From Sinorhizobium sp. BG8 (GTDB lineage: Bacteria; Pseudomonadota; Alphaproteobacteria; Rhizobiales; Rhizobiaceae): DNA of 64,000 nucleotides. The position numbers were made by a program, and so were the translations under genes. Below the pieces are notes generated by a model. It saw nothing but the letters and a program-made list of their open reading frames with translations, was not told the origin of the DNA and did not search any database. This document shows, piece after piece, positions 43,493 to 51,818 of this stretch (positions are counted from its first letter, which is position 1; each line of letters starts with the position of its first letter). The stretch covers positions 4,464,968 to 4,528,967 of the forward strand of contig NZ_CP044011.1 of NCBI RefSeq assembly GCF_016864555.1, in the 5' to 3' direction.

Positions 43493-44284
43493 ATGGTGCG
43501 ACCGGCGCGACGCTGGAGTGACAATGACGCAAGACTCGCTCCGGCCGAACGCGCGCGATGGATCGCCGTCCTCCCGCTCGGTGCTCACGAGGGCCATGGC
43601 CCCCATCTGCCCCTCGACACGGACACGCTGATTGCGGAAGGCATCGTCAAGCGCCTGATCGCCGCCCTGCCCGCAGACCTGCCGGTGAGCTTCCTTCCGG
43701 TCGAACCGGTCGGCTACTCGCCGGAGCACCTCGACGTCCACGGCACCAAGTCGCTGGAATATGATGAAGCCATCGAGCGCTGGCTCGCGGTCGCCGGCGA
43801 ACTGTTTCATCTCGGGCTCCGCAAATTCGTCATGCTGAATGCCCATGGCGGCAATTCCCCCCTGATGACCATCGTTGCGACCGAGGCACGCATCCGCTTC
43901 GGAATGCTTGCGGTCGCAACCAGCTGGACCCGCTTCGGCCAGCCCGAAGGCTGGATCTCGCCGGAACGCAAGGCGATCGACATCCATGGCGGGGACATCG
44001 AGACTTCCGTCATGCTGGCGCTCGACCCGGATCTGGTGGAGATCGGCAAGGCAGAGGATTTTTCGTCTCGCCAGACAGAGTTTGCCGAGCGCTTCACGCA
44101 CCTGCGCGCCTATGGGCCGCATGCCTTCGGCTGGAAGATGTCCGATCTCAATCGGAAGGGCGTGGCCGGCAATGCCGCCAACGCCACGGCCGAGCGCGGC
44201 GAGCAGCTCCTCGACCACGCGGTCGCCGGCATCATTGAATTGCTGAGGGACGTCGACGCATTCGACATGTCTGATCTGGACTAG
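43493..44284 (+). CDS. Creatininase-family amidohydrolase
   Basis: A 263-residue metal-dependent amidohydrolase. The metal-binding motifs are [20 protein letters not shown] near residue 25-45, [11 protein letters not shown] around 120, and [13 protein letters not shown] around 165. The family includes creatinine amidohydrolase, MftE and formamide hydrolases, so the substrate is not fixed. The start at 43493 has AGGGGAT six bases before it; an alternative ATG at 43445 would add 16 residues. It is divergent from the MarR gene, its likely regulator. Confidence 0.85.
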   Translation: MVRPARRWSDNDARLAPAERARWIAVLPLGAHEGHGPHLPLDTDTLIAEGIVKRLIAALPADLPVSFLPVEPVGYSPEHLDVHGTKSLEYDEAIERWLAVAGELFHLGLRKFVMLNAHGGNSPLMTIVATEARIRFGMLAVATSWTRFGQPEGWISPERKAIDIHGGDIETSVMLALDPDLVEIGKAEDFSSRQTEFAERFTHLRAYGPHAFGWKMSDLNRKGVAGNAANATAERGEQLLDHAVAGIIELLRDVDAFDMSDLD

Positions 44285-44417
44285 CCCGAGTGCGTCGCCG
44301 GCCCGCCCGGTCCGGGACAAGAATTCCGCGCCCAAGACCTTTGCTCTTGGCTCCCTCATCTCCTATATGAGGGCGACAATCCGACAAACGCGGCAGAACG
44401 CCAGCTCCGAGGCTACC

Positions 44418-45539
44418 ATGACCGACACCGCCACGCAGAAGCCCATCCCCGTCACCGTTCTCACCGGCTATCTCGGCGCGGGCAAGACCACGCTGCTCAA
44501 CCGCATCCTGACCGACAACCATGGCAAGAAATACGCCGTCATCGTCAACGAGTTCGGGGAGATCGGCATCGACAACGACCTGATCGTGGAGTCCGACGAG
44601 GAAATCTACGAGATGAACAACGGCTGCATCTGCTGCACCGTGCGCGGCGACCTGATCCGGGTCGTCGAGGGCCTGATGCGCCGCCCCGGGCGCTTCGACG
44701 CCATCATCGTCGAGACCACCGGTCTTGCCGACCCCGTTCCGGTGGCGCAGACCTTCTTCATGGACGACGACGTTCGCTCCAAGACCGAGCTCGATGCCGT
44801 CGTCGCCCTCGTCGATGCGAAGCATCTGCCGTTGCGCCTCAAGGATTCGCGGGAGGCCGAGGACCAGATCGCCTTTGCCGACGTCGTTCTCCTGAACAAG
44901 ACCGACCTGGTAACGCCGGAAGAGCTCGCACGGGTCGAGGCCACCGTGCGGGTAATCAACCCCTCCGCACGCATCTACCGCACCACGCGCTCCGACATCG
45001 ACCTTTCCAAGGTCCTCGACCAGGGCGCCTTCAACCTGGAGCGCGCGCTCGAGAACGATCCGCATTTCCTCGATCACGATCACGAGGACCATGTCTGCGG
45101 TCCCGATTGCGACCAGGATCACCACCACCACGATCATGACCACGACCATCATCATCATGACCACGATCACGACCACGATCACGACCATGATCATGGCCAT
45201 CATCACCACGATCATGGCCCGTCCCCGATCCATGACGTGACGGTCCAGTCGATCTCGCTGCGCGGCGGCGAGATGAACCCCGACCGGTTCTTCCCCTGGA
45301 TCCAGAAGATCACCCAGACCGACGGGCCCAACATCCTCCGCCTGAAGGGTATCATTGCCTTTGCCGGCGACGACGAGCGCTACGTCGTGCAGGGCGTGCA
45401 CATGATCGTCGAGGGAGACCACCAGCGGGCCTGGAAGGACGGCGAGAAGCGCGAGAGCCGCCTCGTCTTCATCGGTCGCGACCTCGACCGCGAGAAGATC
45501 GAACGCACGTTCAAGGCCTGCGAGGCTCAGCCGAACTGA
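44418..45539 (+). CDS. CobW/COG0523-family GTP-binding metallochaperone
   Basis: 373 residues. The G1 motif GYLGAGKTT lies at 17-25, the metal-binding GCICC at 69-73, then ETTGLADP and LNKTDL. A striking His/Asp-rich loop (about 219-266) can hold metal. The C-terminal CobW_C domain follows (about 275-373). Such proteins deliver zinc (ZNG1-like), cobalt or iron to client enzymes using GTP. The cobalamin cob genes are absent here, so zinc handling is the more likely role, though no Zur site was found upstream. Its TGA shares one base with the next ATG. Confidence 0.92.
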   Translation: MTDTATQKPIPVTVLTGYLGAGKTTLLNRILTDNHGKKYAVIVNEFGEIGIDNDLIVESDEEIYEMNNGCICCTVRGDLIRVVEGLMRRPGRFDAIIVETTGLADPVPVAQTFFMDDDVRSKTELDAVVALVDAKHLPLRLKDSREAEDQIAFADVVLLNKTDLVTPEELARVEATVRVINPSARIYRTTRSDIDLSKVLDQGAFNLERALENDPHFLDHDHEDHVCGPDCDQDHHHHDHDHDHHHHDHDHDHDHDHDHGHHHHDHGPSPIHDVTVQSISLRGGEMNPDRFFPWIQKITQTDGPNILRLKGIIAFAGDDERYVVQGVHMIVEGDHQRAWKDGEKRESRLVFIGRDLDREKIERTFKACEAQPN

Positions 45540-46528
45540 TGCCGACAGTCGCACCTCTCGATCTCGACGGCCACGTCGTCGCGGCCGTTTTCCTCGGTGA
45601 CGTACCGTTCTTCGCGTCCGCCTCCGGGGAGATCCATCGCCTGGACAACGGACACAAGGTGACGCAGGCCCATCAGGGACTGCTTGCCTGCGTACGGGAC
45701 GCGGCGAACGACACGCTTGTGACGGGCGGCGAGGACGGCAAGGTCCTGCGCATCAGTTCCGAGGGCACCAGCACCACCCTTGCGGAAGTGCCGCGCAAGT
45801 GGATTTCCGTCGTGGCGCCGGGCCCCCAGGGGGCGGTCGCCTTTGCAGAAGGCAGAACGGCCCGCGTGCGCCTGCCGGACGGCACGGTGAAGGAATTCGC
45901 CGAGACCCGCACCGTCGAGGGCGTCGCCTTCGCGCCCAAAGGGTTGAGGATCGGCATCGCGCGCTACAACGGCGTTTCGATGCACTGGGTGGCCACCAAT
46001 GCCCCGCCCGTCGACCTTGAGTGGAAGGGCGCCCATACGGGTGTGATCTTTTCGCCAGACGGGCGCTTCGTGGTGACGTCGATGCAGGAGAACGCTCTCC
46101 ACGGCTGGAAGCTCGACGGCAAGGCGGGCGCCGACACGCGCCACATGCGCATGACGGGCTATCCGGCCAAGGTAAAATCTCTCTCCTGGTCGGCCAAGGG
46201 CAAGTGGCTTGCTTCCTCCGGCGCGCCGGCAGCCATCGTCTGGCCCTTTGCGGCCAAGGACGGCCCGATGGGCAAGGCACCGCTGGAACTCGGTACGCGC
46301 GCCGACGTGATGGTGACGGCCGTCAGCTGCCATCCGGTCGAGGATGTCGTCGCCATAGGCTATTCCGACGGCATGGTTCTCGCCGCCCGCTTCGCGGATG
46401 CGCGCGAAGTGCTGTTGCGCCGGCCGGGCAAAGGTGCGATCACCTCGATGGATTGGAGCCGCAACGGCAAGCTCCTGGCCTTCGCATCGGAAACCGGCGA
46501 CTGCGGCGTGATCGACATCGCCGGATAG
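45539..46528 (+). CDS. WD40-repeat protein coupled to the CobW-like gene
   Basis: A 329-residue protein with weak WD40 repeats forming one beta-propeller: for example GLLACVRDAANDTLVTGGED, WKGAHTGVIFSPDGRFVVTS, KVKSLSWSAKGKWLASSGAP and AITSMDWSRNGKLLAFASET. There is no signal peptide or membrane segment. It overlaps the COG0523 GTPase stop (TGATG), so the two are made together; a scaffold or client-docking role for metal transfer is inference. Confidence 0.85.
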   Translation: MPTVAPLDLDGHVVAAVFLGDVPFFASASGEIHRLDNGHKVTQAHQGLLACVRDAANDTLVTGGEDGKVLRISSEGTSTTLAEVPRKWISVVAPGPQGAVAFAEGRTARVRLPDGTVKEFAETRTVEGVAFAPKGLRIGIARYNGVSMHWVATNAPPVDLEWKGAHTGVIFSPDGRFVVTSMQENALHGWKLDGKAGADTRHMRMTGYPAKVKSLSWSAKGKWLASSGAPAAIVWPFAAKDGPMGKAPLELGTRADVMVTAVSCHPVEDVVAIGYSDGMVLAARFADAREVLLRRPGKGAITSMDWSRNGKLLAFASETGDCGVIDIAG

Positions 46529-46539
46529 GAGAATGGCGC

Positions 46540-47385
46540 ATGCCTTCGAAAACCGCACTCTCTCCGCAGATCGCTGACAAGACGCCGGCGCCGAGCCTGC
46601 GCCCGCACCCGGCAGACAGCGAGATCTGGACGATCGTCCGCGCGGAGGCCCGCGATCTCGCCGAACGCGAGCCGGTCCTGCGGGCAAGTCTCGAGCGCCT
46701 CCTCGCGGCCGAAAGCGATGCTGCGCTGCTTTCCGGCGTGCTTGCCACGCGGCTGGCGGCCGACGAGGCCGAGCGCCGGACGATCGGGCAACTCCTGACG
46801 GAGGTCTTTTCCGCAGAGCCCTACATCCTTGCAAGGGTGGAACTGGATCTCAGGGCCGTGCGCGAGCGCGACCCCGCCTGCGAGAGCTTCCTTCATGTGC
46901 TCGCCAACCTCAAGGGCTTCCACGCGCTGGAGACCTACCGGGCGGCGCACAGCCTCTGGCATTCCGGGCGGCGCGAGGCGGCAAACTGGCTTTCCAACCT
47001 CGCCTCGCTGGTCTTCGGCGTGGATATCCATCCGGCGGCCACGATCGGGTCAGCGGTGATGCTCGATCATGGATCCGGCATCGTGATCGGCGAAACCGCC
47101 GTGATCGAGGACGATGTCTCGATCCTGCAGGACGTGACGCTCGGCGGCACCGGCAAGCAGACCGGCGACCGCCATCCGAAGGTCAGGCGGGGCGTAATGA
47201 TCGGTGCGGGCGCCAAGATCCTTGGCAACATCGAGGTGGGAGCCTTCAGCAAGATCGCAGCCGGAAGCGTGGTCCTGAAGGCGGTTCCGTCTCACTGCAC
47301 GGTTGCCGGTGTGCCGGCATCTGTCGTTCGCATCCACCGCGCCGACGAGATCCCGTCCGCGAGCATGGACCAGACGATCCTCTGA
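46540..47385 (+). CDS. cysE: Serine O-acetyltransferase
   Basis: 281 residues, slightly longer than E. coli CysE (273). It moves acetyl from acetyl-CoA to serine, the first step of cysteine synthesis. The N-terminal helical domain (about 20-155) is followed by the left-handed beta-helix with MLDHGSGIVIGETAVI (catalytic His at about 177), LQDVTLGGTGKQTGDRHPKV and IGAGAKILGNIEVGA. GGATAGGAG near 46522 is the ribosome-binding site. It is 11 bases after the WD40 gene and probably co-transcribed. Confidence 0.96.
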   Translation: MPSKTALSPQIADKTPAPSLRPHPADSEIWTIVRAEARDLAEREPVLRASLERLLAAESDAALLSGVLATRLAADEAERRTIGQLLTEVFSAEPYILARVELDLRAVRERDPACESFLHVLANLKGFHALETYRAAHSLWHSGRREAANWLSNLASLVFGVDIHPAATIGSAVMLDHGSGIVIGETAVIEDDVSILQDVTLGGTGKQTGDRHPKVRRGVMIGAGAKILGNIEVGAFSKIAAGSVVLKAVPSHCTVAGVPASVVRIHRADEIPSASMDQTIL

Positions 47386-47388
47386 GGC

Positions 47389-48429
47389 TCAGCTCTCTGC
47401 CGTCCCGATGATTTCCGCGAGCAGGCCGTGGAGCGCGTCCCGGTATCCCGTGCGCGCCGATGGTCCGCTTTCGTCGGACGTCATGGCGACGGTCAGGCCG
47501 AGTTCGGGCACGATATAGAGCATCTGGCCACCGAAACCCCAGGCGAAATGCACGGTCTTGCCGCCGATGACGCGCTCGAACCAGCCGTAGCCATAGCCGT
47601 CATTTGAGAAGCGGGAATTGGTGCGCACCTCCCAGGATTGCCGGACCCATTCCTCCGGCACCAGCTGCCTGCCGTCCCGCGTGCGGCCGCCGTTGCGGTA
47701 GAGCTCGCCGAACGCCAGAAGCGAGCGAGCGCTCATCGCCATCTGGTTGCCACCGAGATAGATGCCCTGCGGATCGCGCTCCCACGCGCCGATATGGAAA
47801 TCCTCGAGCGGCCCGAGCCACTCGCGCGCCAGCGCCAGCGTGGGCTTGCCGCCGACCCTGGTGAGAATCGCCGAAAGCAGATGCGTCGACGCCGTAGAAT
47901 AGAGCATCGCACCGCCCGGCTCTTCCACGAACGGCGCAGCAAGTGCCGTGCGCACCCAGTTGCGGCTCGACACCCAGCGCCCGTAGTTCGCACCGGACAT
48001 CCGCTCCAGTCCCGCCTGCATCGACAGCAGATTGCCGATCGTCACCTGTGCGAGTCTCGGATCGGGGTCAGCCGGCAGGTCGGCGCGAAGGATCGGTGCG
48101 ATCGGCTGGTCGGTTCCCTCCAGCAGGCCCTTTTCGATGGCGATCCCGACCAGCGCCGAGACGATACTCTTCGATGCGGACTTGATATTGGTGCTCTCGC
48201 TCGTCGAATGTCCGCGATAGCCGCGCTCCGCGATGATCTCACCGTTGCGTGCAACGATGACCGTCCTGAGGGCCGGAAACGCCGACGCTTCGTCGAGAAC
48301 ACGCGAAAGCCCGCCACTGCGGGTCGCCGATGCCGGTTCCGCTGACCCTTCCAGCGCTTGCGCCTGCAGCGATCCCGGCGCCAACGGGAGCGCCAGGCAA
48401 AGGAAGAGGATGAGGACTTTTCTGGTCAT
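47389..48429 (-). CDS. Secreted serine hydrolase, class C beta-lactamase-like
   Basis: A 346-residue protein with a signal peptide (MTRKVLILFLCLALPLAPGS, cut near QAQA). The SxxK motif is S84-A-S-K87, the tyrosine motif is in AMLYSTAS, and HFAWGFGGQ near the C terminus takes the place of KTG. It could be an esterase, a D-aminopeptidase or a penicillin-binding relative; resistance is not implied. The Met at 48429 is chosen because it puts the signal peptide at the N terminus; Met at 48447 or 48477 would extend it. It converges with cysE, three bases apart. Confidence 0.85.
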   Translation of the reverse strand: MTRKVLILFLCLALPLAPGSLQAQALEGSAEPASATRSGGLSRVLDEASAFPALRTVIVARNGEIIAERGYRGHSTSESTNIKSASKSIVSALVGIAIEKGLLEGTDQPIAPILRADLPADPDPRLAQVTIGNLLSMQAGLERMSGANYGRWVSSRNWVRTALAAPFVEEPGGAMLYSTASTHLLSAILTRVGGKPTLALAREWLGPLEDFHIGAWERDPQGIYLGGNQMAMSARSLLAFGELYRNGGRTRDGRQLVPEEWVRQSWEVRTNSRFSNDGYGYGWFERVIGGKTVHFAWGFGGQMLYIVPELGLTVAMTSDESGPSARTGYRDALHGLLAEIIGTAES

Positions 48430-48596
48430 GGGAGTGAGGTAGGGCATCGTCCGGCCGAAATCGCGGCGCCCCGCCACGCTTCACGCGTTCTTGAAGATTG
48501 GTGATGTGCGAAGCGTGCACGCCGGGCTTCGCAATCCGCCCCGCCACGGGAGCGGGGTGGATTGCGCGTGGGCACCCACGACGAACCAGATCCGGC

Positions 48597-49040
48597 CTAC
48601 CACTCCAGCTCCACGTGCGGCCTGCCGTCCGATGTCTTCGAAGCGGTTCGCCCCGTTTCGTCGACGGTGCAGCTCACGCGCTGCCGGAAGGCGGAGAAGC
48701 TCTCGAAGGTCACCACGTCGACGGGTTCGTCAAAATGGAGCGTCAGGCGATAGTGGCCGGGGCTGGACGTAATCGCCTGGACCGCGAGCACCGTCGCGTC
48801 GAAGGGCTGTCCGAGATAGTGGCCGCGCACTCGCGAGCCGAGTTGCCAGGGATCGAATGGCGGGCGATTGCCGAGAGCCCCGTGAAGGGTGTTCCAGTCG
48901 CGAAAGCCGTATTGCGCGGCAACGAGTTCGAGCGCGCGGGAATGGCCGATTGGCTGGTCTTCGGCGGCAAGCCGGATCCTCAGACGTTTGGCCTGACCCT
49001 TCAGGCTCTCCAGGGAAGGAAGCGGCGTCGATAGACGCAT
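48597..49040 (-). CDS. Glyoxalase-related small protein
   Basis: A 147-residue protein. The N-terminal half (LPSLESLKGQAKRLRIRLAA, then IGHSRALELVAAQYGFRDWN) matches the glyoxalase-related helical domain found in uncharacterised proteins, and the C-terminal half is a beta-rich region (YRLTLHFDEPVDVVTFESFS). No catalytic role is known. The ATG at 49040 has GGAGA six bases before it; Met at 49061 and 49091 are in frame but lack such a site. Confidence 0.75.
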   Translation of the reverse strand: MRLSTPLPSLESLKGQAKRLRIRLAAEDQPIGHSRALELVAAQYGFRDWNTLHGALGNRPPFDPWQLGSRVRGHYLGQPFDATVLAVQAITSSPGHYRLTLHFDEPVDVVTFESFSAFRQRVSCTVDETGRTASKTSDGRPHVELEW

Positions 49041-49620
49041 GGTTTTCTCCAGTGTCTGCATGCGCCGTGTCGGAGGGGTCCGCATTGCCACCGGTCCGCA
49101 TGCTATGATGCTGGAAAACCGTGTCGTATCAGAGAGACTTCACCAAAGCTTGCGCTCGCGGACGGCCGGGGCTCTCACCCGTCGGCCAGGTTTTTATCGC
49201 GAGGTGGGCCAGCTGTCAAACCAGCCCGCGACGGGATCCGCGAAGCCGAAAAAACGCACGCCGAAACCCCGGCACGGACGGCGGTCGAAACCGTCCGTGC
49301 CGGTTCTGCTCGGGAGGCAGGCAGGCGGCTCGGTTGCATTGGTATTTCATGTCAGGCTTTCCGCCTGCCCGGTTCCTGCAGGTCTTGCGAAGACGAAGGG
49401 ATTGTGACGCTGTCAGCGCCGCAACACCCTCGCCCCGGAGACCCCACCCTGACGGCGAAGGCCTCAACCGGAGAAACCATCCTTCTTGCCCGGGTTGCGC
49501 CGGTGAGGCGGCCGGTTCGCGAACCCGGCTCCCTTCCCGAAGGACCGCCTTAGAATGACATACCCTTCGCGGGCGGGGAAAACGGGGAAAGTTTCCCCGC
49601 TCCGGATTCGCACACATAAC
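49041..49620. other. 580-base intergenic stretch with a large hairpin
   Basis: Between the glyoxalase-related gene and ompW there is no convincing gene. Frames are open on both strands but have no family features. The main structure is the perfect 13-bp hairpin at 49269-49303. The GC-rich block at 49420-49555 has the Pro/Ser/Gly/Arg coding potential often seen in intergenic repeats. Confidence 0.5.
49269..49303. repeat. Perfect 13-bp hairpin
   Basis: CCGGCACGGACGG (49269-49281) and CCGTCCGTGCCGG (49291-49303) flank a 9-base loop. Neither strand has a T run after it, so it may be an RNA structure or a palindromic repeat. Confidence 0.5.
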
Positions 49621-50316
49621 CTAGAAACGATAGGTGAAGCCCGTGCCGATCAGCCAGGGGTCAAGCTTGGCCTTGCCCGAGAGCGACGTGCCGCCGAAGT
49701 CGACCTTCCACTCCGGCTCCAGGAACAGCTTCTTCACGTCGAAGTTGACACCCCAGTGGTCGTCGATCATGTAATCGAAGCCGACCTGAAGCGCCGCGCC
49801 GAACTTGTTCTTCACGTCGAGGTTGGAAAAGTCGCCGCTGCCGGACTGATCGAAGAAGATGGTGTAGTTGACGCCAGCCCCGACATAGGGCTTGAAGGCA
49901 CCGAAATCGGTGAAATGGTATTGCAGCGTCAGCGTCGGCGGTAGCAGCCATGTCTTTCCGACCTTGCCCAGCCCGGCGATCGAACCTGCTGCATCGATGT
50001 TGGCATAGGTGGCGCCGAGGATCAGTTCCGCAGCGATGTTGTCAGTGAAGAAATAGGAGATATCGAGCTCCGGAACGATCGTATCGCTGTACGACAGGTC
50101 GGAGCCTGCAATGCCGTTCACATGGCCCGAATCATTGGTCACGACACCCAGGCCGCGCACGCGGACCTGCCACGGGCTCGACGCCGCAAGTTCCGCCGCC
50201 CCTGGCGCCGGCTCGGTTATGGGCGTCAGGTCCGCCGCCGAGGCCACCTGCCCCAGGGTGGCGGCGACTGCGATCGCAAAAAGCCCCATGGGACGGGTCA
50301 GGGTGTTCAGCATCAT
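49621..50316 (-). CDS. OmpW-family outer membrane protein
   Basis: A 231-residue eight-stranded beta-barrel of the OmpW family. The signal peptide is cut near VASAADL; the barrel shows TNDSGHVNGIAGSDLSYSDT, PELDISYFFTDNIAAELILG, PPTLTLQYHF and ends in TYRF with the C-terminal Phe needed for insertion. OmpW forms a small hydrophobic channel. AAGGAGA before the ATG at 50316 sets the start (MMLNTLTRPMG); a Met four residues earlier is less likely. A TTGA-N6-TCAA box lies 77-90 bases upstream, and E. coli ompW is known to respond to FNR. Confidence 0.92.
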   Translation of the reverse strand: MMLNTLTRPMGLFAIAVAATLGQVASAADLTPITEPAPGAAELAASSPWQVRVRGLGVVTNDSGHVNGIAGSDLSYSDTIVPELDISYFFTDNIAAELILGATYANIDAAGSIAGLGKVGKTWLLPPTLTLQYHFTDFGAFKPYVGAGVNYTIFFDQSGSGDFSNLDVKNKFGAALQVGFDYMIDDHWGVNFDVKKLFLEPEWKVDFGGTSLSGKAKLDPWLIGTGFTYRF

Positions 50317-50627
50317 TCTCTCCTTCATCGGTCATGAGCAGCGGAATCGCCGCTGCGATGCGGCGACTATCCGCCGATCCGACATGAGAGAGTTGAGCTG
50401 GATCAATACTTTAGCAACTGCTGTGCAGGTCTTTGCCGGTTTGGACAAGCGTTGCACTTATGCCACGCATTGCAATGCGGAGATGTATGCGCCGGTGGCT
50501 ATCTTTCCAGGAAGGCCGCCCTCCCTTCCGGCAAGGCGGCGCACCGCCCTCGCTGCGACAGGCAGCGAAGGTTTCAACGACGGTCCGGATCGCTACCGGT
50601 TTCTGTCCGGGAGCGGCGAAGCCTGCC
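50317..50627. other. Upstream region of ompW
   Basis: These 311 bases hold the TTGA-N6-TCAA site at 50393-50406 and the ompW leader. No other gene or strong terminator is visible before the next minus-strand gene ends at 50628. Confidence 0.5.
50393..50406. promoter_or_regulatory. FNR/FixK-type box upstream of ompW
   Basis: TTGAGCTGGATCAA fits the core TTGA-N6-TCAA recognised by FNR and FixK proteins. It lies 77-90 bases before the ompW start, a distance suitable for activation or repression by oxygen. Confidence 0.6.
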
Positions 50628-51032
50628 TCAGGCCGGGCGACCGGCCCTGCCCTCGAGTCTCACCGGGGCGTTCCGCCGAAGCGCGAACAGACAGAGCATG
50701 CCGAGCGCACCGAGCAGGATGATGAGCGCGCCGATCTTGGCGAGTGTCGGCTCTCCGCCGGCATCGATCTGCATCTTGCCGATGACGAGCAGCACGGCGC
50801 CGAGTTGATAGACGACGAACTGCGGCAGGGCGAGCCGGGATTCGCGCATGGATGGGTAGGCGCGCAGTATGAGCCCGAAGAGGATCGAAGAGACAAATCC
50901 CAAAAGATTGGCGTGGGCATGGGAATTGGAGAAGTTCAACTGCATCGCGACCCCCATCCAGATCCCGAATGCCATGCCGAACGCGAGCCAGAGCAGCCCG
51001 CAGCCAATATAGGCGTCGTCCAGTTTACGCAT
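50628..51032 (-). CDS. Small membrane protein resembling a piece of heme-copper oxidase subunit I
   Basis: 134 residues with about four hydrophobic segments (8-30, 43-62, 72-90, 98-117). The first part, DAYIGCGLLWLAFGMAFGIW followed by FSNSHAHANLLGFVSSILFG, recalls the H-x-H-x-NLLG segment of cbb3 oxidases and nitric-oxide reductases. At this length it cannot be a complete oxidase; it may be a heme sensor or assembly factor. The function is unknown. It is transcribed toward ompW. Confidence 0.6.
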   Translation of the reverse strand: MRKLDDAYIGCGLLWLAFGMAFGIWMGVAMQLNFSNSHAHANLLGFVSSILFGLILRAYPSMRESRLALPQFVVYQLGAVLLVIGKMQIDAGGEPTLAKIGALIILLGALGMLCLFALRRNAPVRLEGRAGRPA

Positions 51033-51138
51033 GATTATTCCCCCGTTTTGAGGCGGTGCCCGCCGGCACCGCCGCCCGATCGTAACATCGGGCGGGGAGA
51101 TTGTCGCGCCAGCCGCAGTTCAACCGCAGGCCGCCCGA

Positions 51139-51729
51139 TCAGGCCGCCTTGTTGAACTCCGGCCGACCCAGCCGGCGGCCGGAGGCGACGAGGACGCCGG
51201 CGGTGCCCTCGAGCCAGCCCTCTTTCAACTCCAGCGCCAGGAAACGATGGCGCTCGAACGGGCCGGGCATGACCAGATGGCAGGCCTTTTCCGCAAAGAA
51301 GCCGAAGCGCTCGTAATAGGGTGCGTCGCCGACCAGCAGGACTGCACCATGCCCCAGGTTGCGGGCTTCGGTCAGCGCTGCCCGCATCAGCGCGGAGCCG
51401 ATGCCCTTGCCTTCGTGATCGGGGTCGACAGCAAGCGGACCGAGCAGAAGCGCGGGAACGGGAGCGCCCGAGGCGTCGATACCGGCCTCGACGTTCCACA
51501 GCCGCACTGTGCCGATCATGTGTCCGTCCCGATCTCGGGCGACGAGGGCGAGACCTTCTGCCGGAACCCGGCCGTGGCGAAGCTTCTCCGAGGACTTGCG
51601 GAAGCGGCCCTCGCCCATGGCGCGGTCGAGGAGGCGTTCACGCGCGACGACGTCGCCGGCATTCTCCGAGTCGATTGCGAATGCGGATTGCGCGAAAAAC
51701 GCGCGGACAGAGTCAAGAACAGTGGCCAT
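51139..51729 (-). CDS. GNAT-family N-acetyltransferase (YhbS-like)
   Basis: 196 residues with the acetyl-CoA-binding core LLLGPLAVDPDHEGKGIGSA, LMRAALTEARNLGHGAVLLV and APYYERFGF. The substrate is unknown. The ATG at 51729 is chosen because GGGAGG precedes it. The N-terminal part (FAIDSENAGDVVARERLLDR followed by RFRKSSEKLRHGRVPAEGLA) is typical of the YhbS group. It is separate from its neighbours by 89 bases or more. Confidence 0.9.
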   Translation of the reverse strand: MATVLDSVRAFFAQSAFAIDSENAGDVVARERLLDRAMGEGRFRKSSEKLRHGRVPAEGLALVARDRDGHMIGTVRLWNVEAGIDASGAPVPALLLGPLAVDPDHEGKGIGSALMRAALTEARNLGHGAVLLVGDAPYYERFGFFAEKACHLVMPGPFERHRFLALELKEGWLEGTAGVLVASGRRLGRPEFNKAA

Positions 51730-51818
51730 CCCGGCCTCCCGAACTTCAATTGCCGCCACAAGCGGGCATCAGACAGAGTTGTGAAAGGCGCTCCCGCGCA
51801 AATGCGGGAGCTGCCGGA

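Noticed and set aside
44232..45554. Hydrophobic Val/Met-rich frame antisense to the CobW-like gene
   Set aside because: The hydrophobic run is only the reverse complement of the His/Asp codons of the metal loop.
49216..49617. 133-codon minus-strand frame upstream of the glyoxalase-related gene
   Set aside because: It crosses the perfect hairpin, is Arg/Pro-rich and shows no domain or ribosome-binding site.
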